A stretch of 34,389 bases of DNA from a virus. Below the pieces are notes generated by a model. The model was given only the letters and a program-made list of their open reading frames with translations, was not told the origin of the DNA and did no database searches. A program made the translations under genes and the position numbers. Of the stretch, positions 22,680-30,302 are shown piece by piece; the stretch's first letter is position 1, and every line of letters starts with the position of its first letter. The DNA lies in the IMG/VR virus record IMGVR_UViG_3300018018_000022, positions 1-34,389 of that record; one strand, written 5' to 3'.

Positions 22680-24038
22680 ATGTCGAGGAAGAAGACACCG
22701 TCGGAAGTAGAAGGTCAAGTCATAGCGGGGTTGAGGGCGGGGAAAACCTGGCGGGAGGTAGAGGATGAGACAGGAGTGAGTGCGACAACGATCTCTCGTA
22801 TACGACGAGAGTGTGGTCTACTCAGTAAGGCCAACCAGGTGAAGGCGAAGGATGGTGTCAGCACGAATCTCGGTGAGTACAATGGCACGGTCGACATAGA
22901 CGTGACCCACCCAATTGGCAAACCTCCACGGTGGCTGGACGTGACGAACCCGGAGGAGTTGGTACGAGCGTGCGAGATCGACACGCGAGTGTGGGTCGTC
23001 ACGTCCTGCAGAGTGTCCACCAGTGAAGTTACGATGAAGCTACACCAATCCGTCGGTAAACGTCACCTGGATGTCCCAAAGACCTACACGAATGTGCACG
23101 TCTCCGTCCAACTGAGGAAGCGGAAGGTGGCCGAGCGGGCCATCCTGGGCTTCGTCGACCGGCTGCTGAAGTCGCCGTACAAACCGCGACAACTCAAGAA
23201 GGCCAGAGTCCGACAGGACTCGGTCCTCCTTGAGTGGTGTCCCTATGACCAACACCATGGCATGCTCGCGTGGGGGCCGGAGGTGGACGAGAGTTATGAC
23301 CTCAAAATCAGCGCCGACTTCTTCGCTCAGGCGGTGGTGAAGGTCCTTGACACGGCGGCGAACTACCGCCTCGGGCAGATCGTCATACCGATCGGCCAGG
23401 ATTGGTTCCACTGCAATGATCCGTCCAATGAGACCCCATTCGCCAAGCACCACCTCGACGTGGAGGGACGGCTGATCAAGGTCTTCGAGACAGGCTATTG
23501 GGCACTCTTTAAGGCGATTGAGCAGTTCCGCCAGGTGGCTCCTGTTCACATCCTCTGGGTGCCGGGCAACCACGACCCGGAAACGTCGTACTACCTGGTA
23601 CGGGCGCTCGCGGCGCACTACATGGACCTCGACGGTAATTATCGAAAAGGTGTTACTGCAGACTTTACGCCACGAAGTCGTAAAGTCTACAGTTGGGGCA
23701 ATAGCTGCATCGGCTTCTCACACCCCATCAGCAAGGGCTCATGGGAGAAGCAGCGGGGGATCTTCTCCGAGGTGTTCAAGAGGGAATGGGCTGACGCCAG
23801 ATACCACGAGATCCACACCGGCCACCTACACAAGGTAATGGAATATTCCTTCATGCAGGCCGATACCTTGGGCAGCCACACTGTCATCCGGATGCTACCA
23901 AGTCTATGCGCTACAGACAAATGGCATTGGGAACAGGGTTTCGTTGAAAAGAACCGAGCAAGTGCGTCTTTCATTTGGTCGAAGAATGAGGGGCTCGTGT
24001 GCCAATACACGACGAGGGTAAGTGATGAACGCAAATAG
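22680..24038 (+). CDS. HTH-metallophosphoesterase
   Basis: Residues 1-48 (SEVEGQVIAGLRAGKTWREV and ATTISRIRRECGLL) form a resolvase/Trp-repressor-like helix-turn-helix. The main body is a calcineurin-like metallophosphoesterase with DWFHCND, WVPGNHDPET and HTGHLH motifs that bind two metals. Phage proteins of this build may act as nucleases related to SbcD, or as regulators. At 452 residues it is complete. GGAG just before ATG 22680 overlaps the end of the GIY-YIG gene. It overlaps the next gene by 14 nt. Confidence 0.8.
   Translation: MSRKKTPSEVEGQVIAGLRAGKTWREVEDETGVSATTISRIRRECGLLSKANQVKAKDGVSTNLGEYNGTVDIDVTHPIGKPPRWLDVTNPEELVRACEIDTRVWVVTSCRVSTSEVTMKLHQSVGKRHLDVPKTYTNVHVSVQLRKRKVAERAILGFVDRLLKSPYKPRQLKKARVRQDSVLLEWCPYDQHHGMLAWGPEVDESYDLKISADFFAQAVVKVLDTAANYRLGQIVIPIGQDWFHCNDPSNETPFAKHHLDVEGRLIKVFETGYWALFKAIEQFRQVAPVHILWVPGNHDPETSYYLVRALAAHYMDLDGNYRKGVTADFTPRSRKVYSWGNSCIGFSHPISKGSWEKQRGIFSEVFKREWADARYHEIHTGHLHKVMEYSFMQADTLGSHTVIRMLPSLCATDKWHWEQGFVEKNRASASFIWSKNEGLVCQYTTRVSDERK
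23656..23692 (+). repeat. Intragenic hairpin in the metallophosphoesterase gene
   Basis: CTGCAGACTTTACG (23656-23669) and CGTAAAGTCTACAG (23679-23692) pair at 13 of 14 positions around 9 nt. A 7-bp exact hairpin also lies at 22793-22811. Confidence 0.75.
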
Positions 24039-24324
24039 AGTACAACGGCCTGGTGTGTATCGAGTGATCGTGAGATGTAGTCACGGGACCGCGCACCAGA
24101 ACAAATGTAGTAATGACTGCCTTTGCTGCATGTGGAAAGTGGTGACCTACTCGAGGTGCAACGTCGATAGGCTGAAGTCCCACATTCGCCTGTGCCGGAG
24201 GAACCTACGATCTGATCGTGTCAAGTGCTGCGCGACTTGCCCGTTCGAGGAGGAGATCGTCGCGGCCTACCCTGATATGGAGAAAGAGTTCATGCACAAG
24301 AGGAGAGAGAGAGAGTATGACTGA
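24025..24324 (+). CDS. Cys-rich zinc-binding-like protein, 99 aa
   Basis: Ten cysteines are spread through the protein, including NKCSNDCLCC and VKCCATCPF, with histidines at SHGTAHQ and KSHIRLC. The pattern suggests two zinc sites and possible nucleic-acid binding. It ends in a very charged tail. The ATG 24025 start has GAGGG upstream; GTG 24022 is an alternative. No family is recognised. Confidence 0.6.
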   Translation: MNANRVQRPGVYRVIVRCSHGTAHQNKCSNDCLCCMWKVVTYSRCNVDRLKSHIRLCRRNLRSDRVKCCATCPFEEEIVAAYPDMEKEFMHKRREREYD

Positions 24325-24580
24325 GCCGATCCTACCGAAGGGCTGTGAGGAGCATCAGGCGAAGTACAAGGATGGGATCTGGAGGGACTACACGCTGACT
24401 GAGCTCGGGTGGTTCGTCCACCTGCTCGTCAAGAGGAGCCTGCACCGAAAGGATTACGACAAGCGGGAGAAGGACCTGATCGACGCCCGTAATTACCTCG
24501 GCATGATGTCCTCCAAATTGGACTTCCTCGAGGAGCAGTTCCGCGAAGAGGTCGCGCAGGAACAGGGTGGTAATGGTTAG
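24317..24580 (+). CDS. Conserved phage hypothetical protein, 87 aa
   Basis: The central stretch DYTLTELGWFVHLLVKRSLH and DLIDARNYLGMMSSKL is a helical pattern that I associate with small conserved phage proteins of unknown role. The ATG lies 8 nt inside the previous gene and follows an AGAGAGAG ribosome site. The C-terminus is acidic and Gln-rich. Confidence 0.6.
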   Translation: MTEPILPKGCEEHQAKYKDGIWRDYTLTELGWFVHLLVKRSLHRKDYDKREKDLIDARNYLGMMSSKLDFLEEQFREEVAQEQGGNG

Positions 24581-24737
24581 ATTCATCTTCGCCTGGTGTG
24601 ATTGCTGGGTCGGACTATTCTGGGATCGCGAGAAGCGAAGACTCTATGTCTTCCCGATACCGTTCTTAGGTCTTGTTTTTCTTTTTAGGTTTAGGAGCAA
24701 AGCATGTGGACACGAGAGTACATCGTCGCCTGCGTAA
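24573..24737 (+). CDS. Small conserved-type phage protein, 54 aa
   Basis: The protein begins MVRFIFAWCDCWVGLFWDRE and continues KRRLYVFPIPFLGLVF. This matches a small phage protein type rich in aromatic residues (WYDxWVGxxWDRxxRxLYVxPxP). AGGGTGGT lies just upstream of ATG 24573, and the gene overlaps both neighbours. A weak hydrophobic segment could associate with the membrane. Function is unknown. Confidence 0.6.
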   Translation: MVRFIFAWCDCWVGLFWDREKRRLYVFPIPFLGLVFLFRFRSKACGHESTSSPA

Positions 24738-25195
24738 CCCTGATGCTGCTGGCGTTCGTGCAGAACGTCAGCTTCAGCGTCGTGAGCCGGAGCCGGAACC
24801 GGAATAACATCAAGTACCACCTGATCGCGGCCTTCTTCAGCAACGCCACGTGGTATCTTACCTTCCGGTCCCTCGTGACGGCGGGCATGACCCTTGACCT
24901 GTTCTGGTGGTACTGCGCCGGGACCATGTTCGGCTCCTGCACGGGCGTCAAGATCTCCATGCGGATCGAAAGGTGGCTGCACATCGGGTCGGACGACCAC
25001 CTGAAACAGAAGCCAGGTACAGTGGAGGTGCCGCTCGCTGACATAATAGACCTACAAGCCAGGATCACGAAAATGGAAGAGCGGTTCCCCGCAAAGTTCT
25101 TCAACTTCTCCCCGATCCACAGGGCGCTGGACCCAAAGAACTACTCCATCGATCCTGATGATCAACCACTCACGGGAGGCCTCGTCCATGACTGA
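24704..25195 (+). CDS. Membrane protein, 163 aa
   Basis: Two or three hydrophobic segments (IVACVTLMLLAFVQNVSFSV, LTFRSLVTAG and LFWWYCAGTMFGS) are followed by a soluble C-terminal tail. The VVSRSRNRNNIKYHLIAAFF and NATWYLTFRSLV blocks resemble a conserved phage membrane protein of unknown role. It overlaps the small gene before it by 34 nt and the kinase after it by 8 nt. Confidence 0.6.
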   Translation: MWTREYIVACVTLMLLAFVQNVSFSVVSRSRNRNNIKYHLIAAFFSNATWYLTFRSLVTAGMTLDLFWWYCAGTMFGSCTGVKISMRIERWLHIGSDDHLKQKPGTVEVPLADIIDLQARITKMEERFPAKFFNFSPIHRALDPKNYSIDPDDQPLTGGLVHD

Positions 25196-25679
25196 GCGAC
25201 GGAAGTGCCGAGGTGATTTCAGCACGAGGGACCGGATCGCAGCCATACCACCAAGAGTCTGGGTCCTGGTGGGGTTGCCCAGGAGCGGGAAGTCCACCTG
25301 GGCTAACGAGAATGCGCTCAGGCTCAACGCGACGATCCTGTCGGCCGACGACATCCGGCGGGCGCTCGGCATCGAATGGGACAGGAAGTTTGAGCCAATG
25401 GTGTGGCGGACGTTCAACCTGATGGCGAGGGTCCTGATCATTCGCGGACAGAACGTCATAGCGGACACGACGAACCTTACGCGGGCGAGGCGGAAGTGGT
25501 GGGTCGAGATGGCCAGTGATGGATTGATCCGCCTGGAGTTCGTCGAGTTCACTGATCCTGGCGATGAGGAGTTGAGGCAACGGTGTGAGGACTCCGACTA
25601 CCCGTGGGAGGTGGTGCAGCAGTTGCGGAGAGACTATGAGCCCGTCGCGGAGGACGAGGGCTACGTGACGGAGATGTGA
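25188..25679 (+). CDS. P-loop kinase, polynucleotide-kinase-like (AAA_33)
   Basis: The Walker A motif GLPRSGKST (29-37) with VIADTTNLTRARRKWW is the pattern of AAA_33 kinases, which include the kinase domain of T4 polynucleotide kinase. LSADDIRRALGIEWD is the expected Asp-containing element. No phosphatase domain is present. ATG 25188 is chosen because GGGAGG lies upstream. It is joined to the 2H phosphoesterase gene by a TGATG overlap, which suggests a shared role in nucleic-acid end repair. A nucleotide kinase is the alternative. Confidence 0.7.
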   Translation: MTERRKCRGDFSTRDRIAAIPPRVWVLVGLPRSGKSTWANENALRLNATILSADDIRRALGIEWDRKFEPMVWRTFNLMARVLIIRGQNVIADTTNLTRARRKWWVEMASDGLIRLEFVEFTDPGDEELRQRCEDSDYPWEVVQQLRRDYEPVAEDEGYVTEM

Positions 25680-26038
25680 TGAAGTACTATCTTGCTTTGA
25701 GATTCAGGGGTCGGCCAGACCTCCACATGACGGTCAACTACTACAGTGAGTTGAGCAGTGAGGCGATAGACCTGCTGAGGATCGCAGTTGATGAGGAGAT
25801 CAGGGTGCATCGCCAGAGCGCGTTCTCGCTCACCCTGGACAAGGTGGTGTGGGTTGGTCCTCGTAATTCTCTAAGGGCGCTGCGCCCGTCGACCGAGCTG
25901 CCGTCGTGGGTCTCTGTGTTCGCGCAGCGGAGTTGGTATCCGCACGTGACTACCTGGGAGAAGAGCCTGACTCTCGTCGTCGACGCGATGGCTATAATGT
26001 GTGAGAAAGAGGAGACATGCAGATGGGAGCTCCGATGA
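25679..26038 (+). CDS. 2H phosphoesterase-like protein (LigT/CPDase type)
   Basis: Two HxT motifs, LHMTVNYY (about residue 17) and PHVTTWEKS (about residue 90), in a 119-residue protein starting KYYLALRF, match the 2H phosphoesterase superfamily. That superfamily opens cyclic phosphates at RNA ends or processes cyclic nucleotides. Its start overlaps the stop of the P-loop kinase gene. A kinase and cyclic phosphodiesterase pair is the healing half of RNA repair systems. An anti-defence role against cyclic nucleotides is the main alternative. Confidence 0.6.
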   Translation: MKYYLALRFRGRPDLHMTVNYYSELSSEAIDLLRIAVDEEIRVHRQSAFSLTLDKVVWVGPRNSLRALRPSTELPSWVSVFAQRSWYPHVTTWEKSLTLVVDAMAIMCEKEETCRWELR

Positions 26039-26469
26039 CGAAGGATGTGGCGTACATGATCATGGCCCGTAGTGAGAGCGAGCTGTCGAAGGATCCTTGT
26101 ACAAAGGTGGGGGTCATCATCGTAGATGTAGAGGGGAAATTCATATCCTCTGGCCACAATGCCTTCCCCCATGGGGTAGCCGAGGATGAGCGGCTCGATG
26201 ATCGCGACCTGAAGAACGCGATCATCGTGCACGCGGAGCCGAACGCCATCCTGTTGGCGGACAGAGACCTGCGGGGGGCTACGATGTACGTTACGTTTAC
26301 CCCCTGTTGCCGGTGCGCTGGGCTGATCATCCAGGCGGGCATTAAGCGGGTGGTGGCATTTCCGCCGACGACGGACAACGTCGTCCGGTGGGGTGTGTCT
26401 ATGAAACTAACAAAATCCCTCTTCAAAGAAGCAGGTGTTGAATATATTGAACATGAGAATGAGCCATAA
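26023..26469 (+). CDS. dCMP deaminase
   Basis: The zinc and catalytic motifs VHAEPNAIL (His, catalytic Glu) and TPCCRCAGLI (PCxxC) define the deoxycytidylate deaminase family. DPCTKVGVIIVD at the N-terminus is also typical. It converts dCMP to dUMP, the substrate of the ThyA-like hydroxymethylase at 17631. Several starts are possible (26017, 26023, 26035). AGAGGAG spacing favours 26023, and GGGAG favours 26035. Confidence 0.88.
   Translation: MGAPMTKDVAYMIMARSESELSKDPCTKVGVIIVDVEGKFISSGHNAFPHGVAEDERLDDRDLKNAIIVHAEPNAILLADRDLRGATMYVTFTPCCRCAGLIIQAGIKRVVAFPPTTDNVVRWGVSMKLTKSLFKEAGVEYIEHENEP
26196..26227 (+). repeat. 11-bp intragenic hairpin in the dCMP deaminase gene
   Basis: CGATGATCGCG (26196-26206) and CGCGATCATCG (26217-26227) are exact inverses around 10 nt, just upstream of the HAE codons. 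A second 9-bp hairpin with one bulge is at 26365-26388. Confidence 0.8.
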
Positions 26470-27399
26470 ATGGCCTTAGTTTATGGAATTTGTTCTCCCA
26501 GTGGTAAGATCTATGCTGGATTCACTACAGAGACCGTGACGAGAAGGTGGAAGAGGCATGTGTATAAAGCATTGGATGGTGAACAATCTCGGCTCAATTC
26601 TGCCATTCGAAAATACGGCCCAAATGAGTTCGTTCTCGTGAATCTTGCCCAGAAAATCTCTGTAGATCGTGCCAAGGAACTGGAGATCCAGTGGATTGCG
26701 GATCTTGATTTACAGAATCCAGATAATGGGTACAATATGACGAGTGGCGGGGATGGAACGATTGATCCCACTGGTGAGGTTGGTAGGAAAATCTCGGCTA
26801 CAATGCAACATCCTGAATCTAAAGCAAAGCGATCAGCCGCTCTGAGAGGTAGACGACTATCATTGGAGCATAGGTTGAAAATAGCGAAGGCAAATCGTGA
26901 TCCTCAAAAGTGTGAGCAAATTTCACGACGAATGAGGATTGAAAATAGAAGACCTGAGAGGCGGCAAGCTATTGCAACCGCCATGCGTCGTCCTGAAGTA
27001 CGATATAAACTTTCTCAGGCTAAGTATCAGAGAAACTTCAATGGGAGATTCATGATGGCCACACCGACGAAATTCAGTGACCTCGACATGGTGAAGATCA
27101 ACAACGCGATCGCGAAGCAACACCAGGAGGTCGGGAAAGTGGAGAAGTTCAAGAGCGACGATGAGGCCAGGGCCATCGTCACCACGGCTCTCCAGACGAC
27201 CGGTGAGCAGCTCATCCGTATCCTGAAGCCCGACTACATCAAGCGCGGCGCGTCCGCCAAGCGGTGGGCCTGCTGCAGGGACGGGATGCTCGTGAGCGAG
27301 TACGTCGACGCGGTGGTCGCAGCCGGAGGTACTCGCGGCGACGCCATCCGGGACATCCGGTACAACGAGAAGCACGGTCTCATCAAGGTCTATGGGTAA
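26470..27399 (+). CDS. GIY-YIG homing endonuclease fused in frame to the next gene
   Basis: The first 97 residues are nearly the same as in the endonuclease at 9899: VYGICSPSGKIYAGFT, RRWKRHV, LEIQWIADLDLQNPDNGYNM. Several NUMOD3-like basic repeats follow (SKAKRSAALRGRRLSLEHRL, RRPEVRYKLSQAKYQ). From residue 195 the frame continues into a GC-rich resident protein with its own ATG. The endonuclease part is clearly AT-richer than both neighbours. It was probably inserted between the dCMP deaminase and the resident gene. Confidence 0.8.
   Translation: MALVYGICSPSGKIYAGFTTETVTRRWKRHVYKALDGEQSRLNSAIRKYGPNEFVLVNLAQKISVDRAKELEIQWIADLDLQNPDNGYNMTSGGDGTIDPTGEVGRKISATMQHPESKAKRSAALRGRRLSLEHRLKIAKANRDPQKCEQISRRMRIENRRPERRQAIATAMRRPEVRYKLSQAKYQRNFNGRFMMATPTKFSDLDMVKINNAIAKQHQEVGKVEKFKSDDEARAIVTTALQTTGEQLIRILKPDYIKRGASAKRWACCRDGMLVSEYVDAVVAAGGTRGDAIRDIRYNEKHGLIKVYG
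27052..27399 (+). CDS. Resident 115-aa protein, likely translated on its own
   Basis: ATG 27052 and ATG 27055 follow GGGAGA (27043-27048), inside the reading frame of the GIY-YIG endonuclease. The protein is soluble; GC content jumps at its start. Its C-terminal half (DGMLVSEYVDAVVAAGGTRG and DAIRDIRYNEKHGLIKVYG) looks like a small winged or helical DNA-binding domain, but I do not recognise a family. Confidence 0.6.
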   Translation: MMATPTKFSDLDMVKINNAIAKQHQEVGKVEKFKSDDEARAIVTTALQTTGEQLIRILKPDYIKRGASAKRWACCRDGMLVSEYVDAVVAAGGTRGDAIRDIRYNEKHGLIKVYG

Positions 27400-27402
27400 C
27401 CC

Positions 27403-27804
27403 ATGTCCGAGTCCGGCATGCGACGAACGCTCATCGGTTCTCTGCGGGCACTGGACGCGGTGCCCGTAGAGAACCGAGTGGGGCCGGGCACCCCCGACAT
27501 CAACTACGTCGGTGGGTGGATCGAGTGCAAGTGGCTACGTCGTTGGCCGCAGCGACCAACGACGCCAGTGAAACTGGATCACCCCTTGTTGCCAGAACAA
27601 GCGGCTTGGCTAAAGCGGCGATGCCGTCATGGAGGTAGGGCATGGGTCATGCTCCAATGCAGGCGAGAGTGGCTCCTGTTCGATGGTGTCGTGGCAGCTA
27701 CGCACCTCGGCACAGCAACCCATCTTGAGTTGGCAGCCTACGCGCGGGGCTACTGGCATGACGGATTGAGTGAAGAGCAATTGATTAGGGTGCTGCGTGG
27801 CTGA
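27403..27804 (+). CDS. VRR-NUC-like PD-(D/E)xK nuclease, 133 aa
   Basis: GTPDINYVGGWIECKW (about residues 28-43) is the catalytic core of a VRR-NUC or Holliday-resolvase-like nuclease, with Asp, Glu and Lys spaced as PD-x10-ExK. The C-terminal part (EQAAWLKRRCRHGGRAWVML) also fits that fold. Phages use such nucleases in replication and recombination. The ribosome site is weak. The gene has three inverted repeats in its first 200 nt, one of them straddling the core's upstream codons. Confidence 0.75.
   Translation: MSESGMRRTLIGSLRALDAVPVENRVGPGTPDINYVGGWIECKWLRRWPQRPTTPVKLDHPLLPEQAAWLKRRCRHGGRAWVMLQCRREWLLFDGVVAATHLGTATHLELAAYARGYWHDGLSEEQLIRVLRG
27434..27477 (+). repeat. 18-bp intragenic hairpin in the VRR-NUC gene
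   Basis: Positions 27434-27451 and 27460-27477 pair at all 18 positions (one G-U) around 8 nt. A second, exact 9-bp hairpin (CGTCGTTGG/CCAACGACG) is at 27538-27564. Confidence 0.85.
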
Positions 27805-27875
27805 TGTTGTGGAAGGAAACGGAGCCCAGCGTTTTGTCAAAAGATGAGAGATATCTGGGCACAAAGGAAGACTAA
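27804..27875 (+). CDS. Possible 23-aa peptide
   Basis: The frame starts in a TGATG overlap with the nuclease stop and ends in a TAATG overlap with the primase-helicase start. It encodes MLWKETEPSVLSKDERYLG plus four residues. The exact junctions on both sides favour translation, perhaps only as a coupler. Confidence 0.4.
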   Translation: MLWKETEPSVLSKDERYLGTKED

Positions 27876-30211
27876 TGCAGCACGAGCCACAGAAGGCAAT
27901 TGATTTCCTCCAGCGGCTATCCTCACCATTCTGGACATTGACTGCCATTTCCCTGGATAAGAAGTCAATCGAGACTGTGTGTCTCGACACACCAGAGCAG
28001 GTGGCCGAGTGGTTGCAAAAGAATCCTGATAGAAACATTTACTATGCGCTCAACCCCTTACGCTATAAGGTGACGAGAAAGGCGTCTCGCGAAGATGTTA
28101 GGGAACTTGCTTTTTGCCACGTCGATATAGACCCCCGTGCAGGGGAAGACTTGACTGAGGAACGCCAGCGGGCTCTGAAGCTCCTTCAATCACCTCCAGG
28201 TGGCATATCTAAGCCAACCTGGATCGTGTTTTCTGGTGGAGGTATGCAGGCAGGGTGGAAACTCGTAGAGCCGATGGTCATCAACGGAGAAGAGGCCCTG
28301 TATCAATCAGCGGCTCGATACAACCAGGCGCTCGAACTTGCCTTTGGAGCCGACGAGTGCCACAACGTGGACCGTATCCTTCGTCTACCAGGAACCGTAA
28401 ATTTTCCGGATGACCGTAAACGGAAAAAGGGTCGAACCGAGACCATTGCTGAACTCGTCGAGTGGGACGATTCCCGCATCTATCCCCTGAGCAAGTTCAT
28501 CCAAGCGCCTGCCGTGCAGTTGGAGCAGAAGGGCTTCGGTCACACGACCTCGATCCAGGTGTCCGGCAACATCAAGCGGATCGACGACGTCAACGAGCTC
28601 CCGAAGATCTCTGACCTCTGCAAGGTAGTGATCGTGCAGGGGACTGACCCGGACCGACCGGACCGGTTCCCCTCGCGTAGCGAGGCGCTGTTCTTCGTCT
28701 GCTGCGAGATGGTGCGGGCCGACCTCAACGACGACACGATGTACTCCGTGATCACTGATCCCGACTTCGGCATCTCTGCATCTATCCTCGATAAGGGTAG
28801 GAATGCCGAAGGCTACGCCAAGAAGCAGATCGAGCGCGCCCGGCAGCGGGCGATCGACCCACACCTCCTGGAGATGAACGACAAGTACGCGGTCGTCGGT
28901 TACGGCGGCAAGATGCGAGTCATCTACGAGGACTGGGACGCCGTCCTCGAGCGGCAGCGGCTGGTGAAGATGTCCTTCGAGGACTTCTGCAGGAAGTACA
29001 TGAACGTCGCCGTCCAGATCGGCACCGACGCCAAGGGCAACCCACGCTACATGCCGATGGGACAGTGGTGGCTGAAGCACGAGAAGCGGCGGCAGTATGA
29101 GAAGATCACCTTCGCCCCTGGGCGGGAGACCCCGACTGACTATAACATGTGGAGGGGGTTCGCGTATGAACCAACAGCTGGTGACAAACACCACCAGCTG
29201 TTGGTTCATATAAGAGAGAACATCTGCGGTGGGGAGCAGGTTCTCTACGACTATGTCATGGGGTGGATGGCGTGGGCCGTGCAGCACCCAGACCAGCCTG
29301 GGCAGACGGCGATCGTACTCCGGGGGGACATGGGAGTGGGGAAGGGCTTCTTGGCCCGCACGTTCGGCAAGCTGTTCGGGCGGCACTTCATCCATGTGTC
29401 CAACGCGCAGCACCTGACGGGAAACTTTAATGCGCACCTGCGGGACTGCACCGTACTCTTCGCGGACGAGGCCTTCTTTGCCGGGGACCGTCGCCATGCG
29501 TCCATGCTGAAGGCGCTGGTTACAGAGGACTCCATCATCGTGGAGCCGAAGGGCATCGACGCGGAGACGGTCCCGAATTGCCTGCACATCCTGATGGCTT
29601 CGAACGAGGACTGGGTCGTGCCGGCGGGCATCAGGGAGCGGCGGTTCTGTGTACTCGACGTGAGCAGCGCCCACATCCAGGACGCGATGTACTTCGGCCG
29701 GATCGCGGAGGCGATGCGGGCAGGGGGTTACGCCAACTTACTGCACGCGCTGCTGTCTACAGACCTGTTGAGATATGACGTGCGCGCTGTCCCGCAGACC
29801 AAGGCGCTGCAGGACCAGAAGATCCACTCCTTCGAGCCGACGCACGACTGGTGGTACGGTAAGCTGCGGGACGGCAAGTTACTCGCGGAGCACGGCGGCT
29901 GGAAGAAGGAGGTGCTCGTGGAGGAGCTCACGGCCGACTTCGTCGAGCACATCCGCGTCTGGGGCCAGCAGATCCGCCGGACCTCAGCCACGAAGCTGGG
30001 GCACTTCATGCGGCTGGCGTGTCCAGGGGACTCGCTCCGGCGGCGACAGGACCACATCCCGGTCACCATTGGAGATAAGCTGATCCAGCGACCGTACTAC
30101 TACATCTTCCCACCGTTGGCGGAGCTCCGCAGGCACTGGGACGAGAAGTTCGGTGGACCGTACACGTGGCCGGTGGTCGAGGAGAGTGAGGAGGTTAGGG
30201 AGCCCTTCTAA
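27875..30211 (+). CDS. Primase-helicase (AEP-like primase with SF3-type helicase)
   Basis: The 778-residue protein joins an N-terminal RepB/AEP-type primase to a helicase. The primase is supported by LAFCHVDIDPRAGED, with the catalytic acids, and VFSGGGMQAGWKL and VDRILRLPGTVNFPD. The helicase is of the DUF5906/D5-like type, with Walker A RGDMGVGKGF (about residue 487), Walker B TVLFADEAFF, and MASNEDWVVPAGIRERRF as sensor and Arg finger. It would prime and unwind DNA at the replication fork. It is coupled to the preceding small frame and followed by promoter copy 6. Confidence 0.88.
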   Translation: MQHEPQKAIDFLQRLSSPFWTLTAISLDKKSIETVCLDTPEQVAEWLQKNPDRNIYYALNPLRYKVTRKASREDVRELAFCHVDIDPRAGEDLTEERQRALKLLQSPPGGISKPTWIVFSGGGMQAGWKLVEPMVINGEEALYQSAARYNQALELAFGADECHNVDRILRLPGTVNFPDDRKRKKGRTETIAELVEWDDSRIYPLSKFIQAPAVQLEQKGFGHTTSIQVSGNIKRIDDVNELPKISDLCKVVIVQGTDPDRPDRFPSRSEALFFVCCEMVRADLNDDTMYSVITDPDFGISASILDKGRNAEGYAKKQIERARQRAIDPHLLEMNDKYAVVGYGGKMRVIYEDWDAVLERQRLVKMSFEDFCRKYMNVAVQIGTDAKGNPRYMPMGQWWLKHEKRRQYEKITFAPGRETPTDYNMWRGFAYEPTAGDKHHQLLVHIRENICGGEQVLYDYVMGWMAWAVQHPDQPGQTAIVLRGDMGVGKGFLARTFGKLFGRHFIHVSNAQHLTGNFNAHLRDCTVLFADEAFFAGDRRHASMLKALVTEDSIIVEPKGIDAETVPNCLHILMASNEDWVVPAGIRERRFCVLDVSSAHIQDAMYFGRIAEAMRAGGYANLLHALLSTDLLRYDVRAVPQTKALQDQKIHSFEPTHDWWYGKLRDGKLLAEHGGWKKEVLVEELTADFVEHIRVWGQQIRRTSATKLGHFMRLACPGDSLRRRQDHIPVTIGDKLIQRPYYYIFPPLAELRRHWDEKFGGPYTWPVVEESEEVREPF
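28765..28811 (+). repeat. Two-part intragenic hairpin in the primase-helicase gene
   Basis: CTTCGGCAT (28765-28773) pairs exactly with 28803-28811. Inside it, CTATCCT and AGGGTAG pair (one wobble) around CGATA. Confidence 0.6.
29165..29210 (+). repeat. Perfect 19-bp intragenic hairpin in the primase-helicase gene
   Basis: TATGAACCAACAGCTGGTG (29165-29183) pairs fully with 29192-29210 around ACAAACAC. It lies about 120 nt upstream of the Walker A codons. Confidence 0.92.
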
Positions 30212-30212
30212 G

Positions 30213-30280
30213 ACCGATAACCGAAATCTCATCACAGTCAGTGGATTTCTCTTTGCTTCTCGCCGACTATAGTGTATGCT
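30213..30280 (+). promoter_or_regulatory. Recurrent phage promoter, copy 6
   Basis: The upstream box ACCGATAACCGAAATCTCA (from 30213) matches copies 1 and 3. TTTGCT (30252-30257), a 17-nt spacer and TATGCT (30275-30280) follow, then the conserved GGGTAGAAAGGTGGTGA leader. Confidence 0.75.
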
Positions 30281-30302
30281 ATGGGTAGAAAGGTGGTGAG
30301 CG

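Noticed and set aside
28385-29674. 429-codon open frame antisense to the primase-helicase
   Set aside because: It mirrors the codon bias of the GC-rich sense gene and has no motif. It is a shadow frame.
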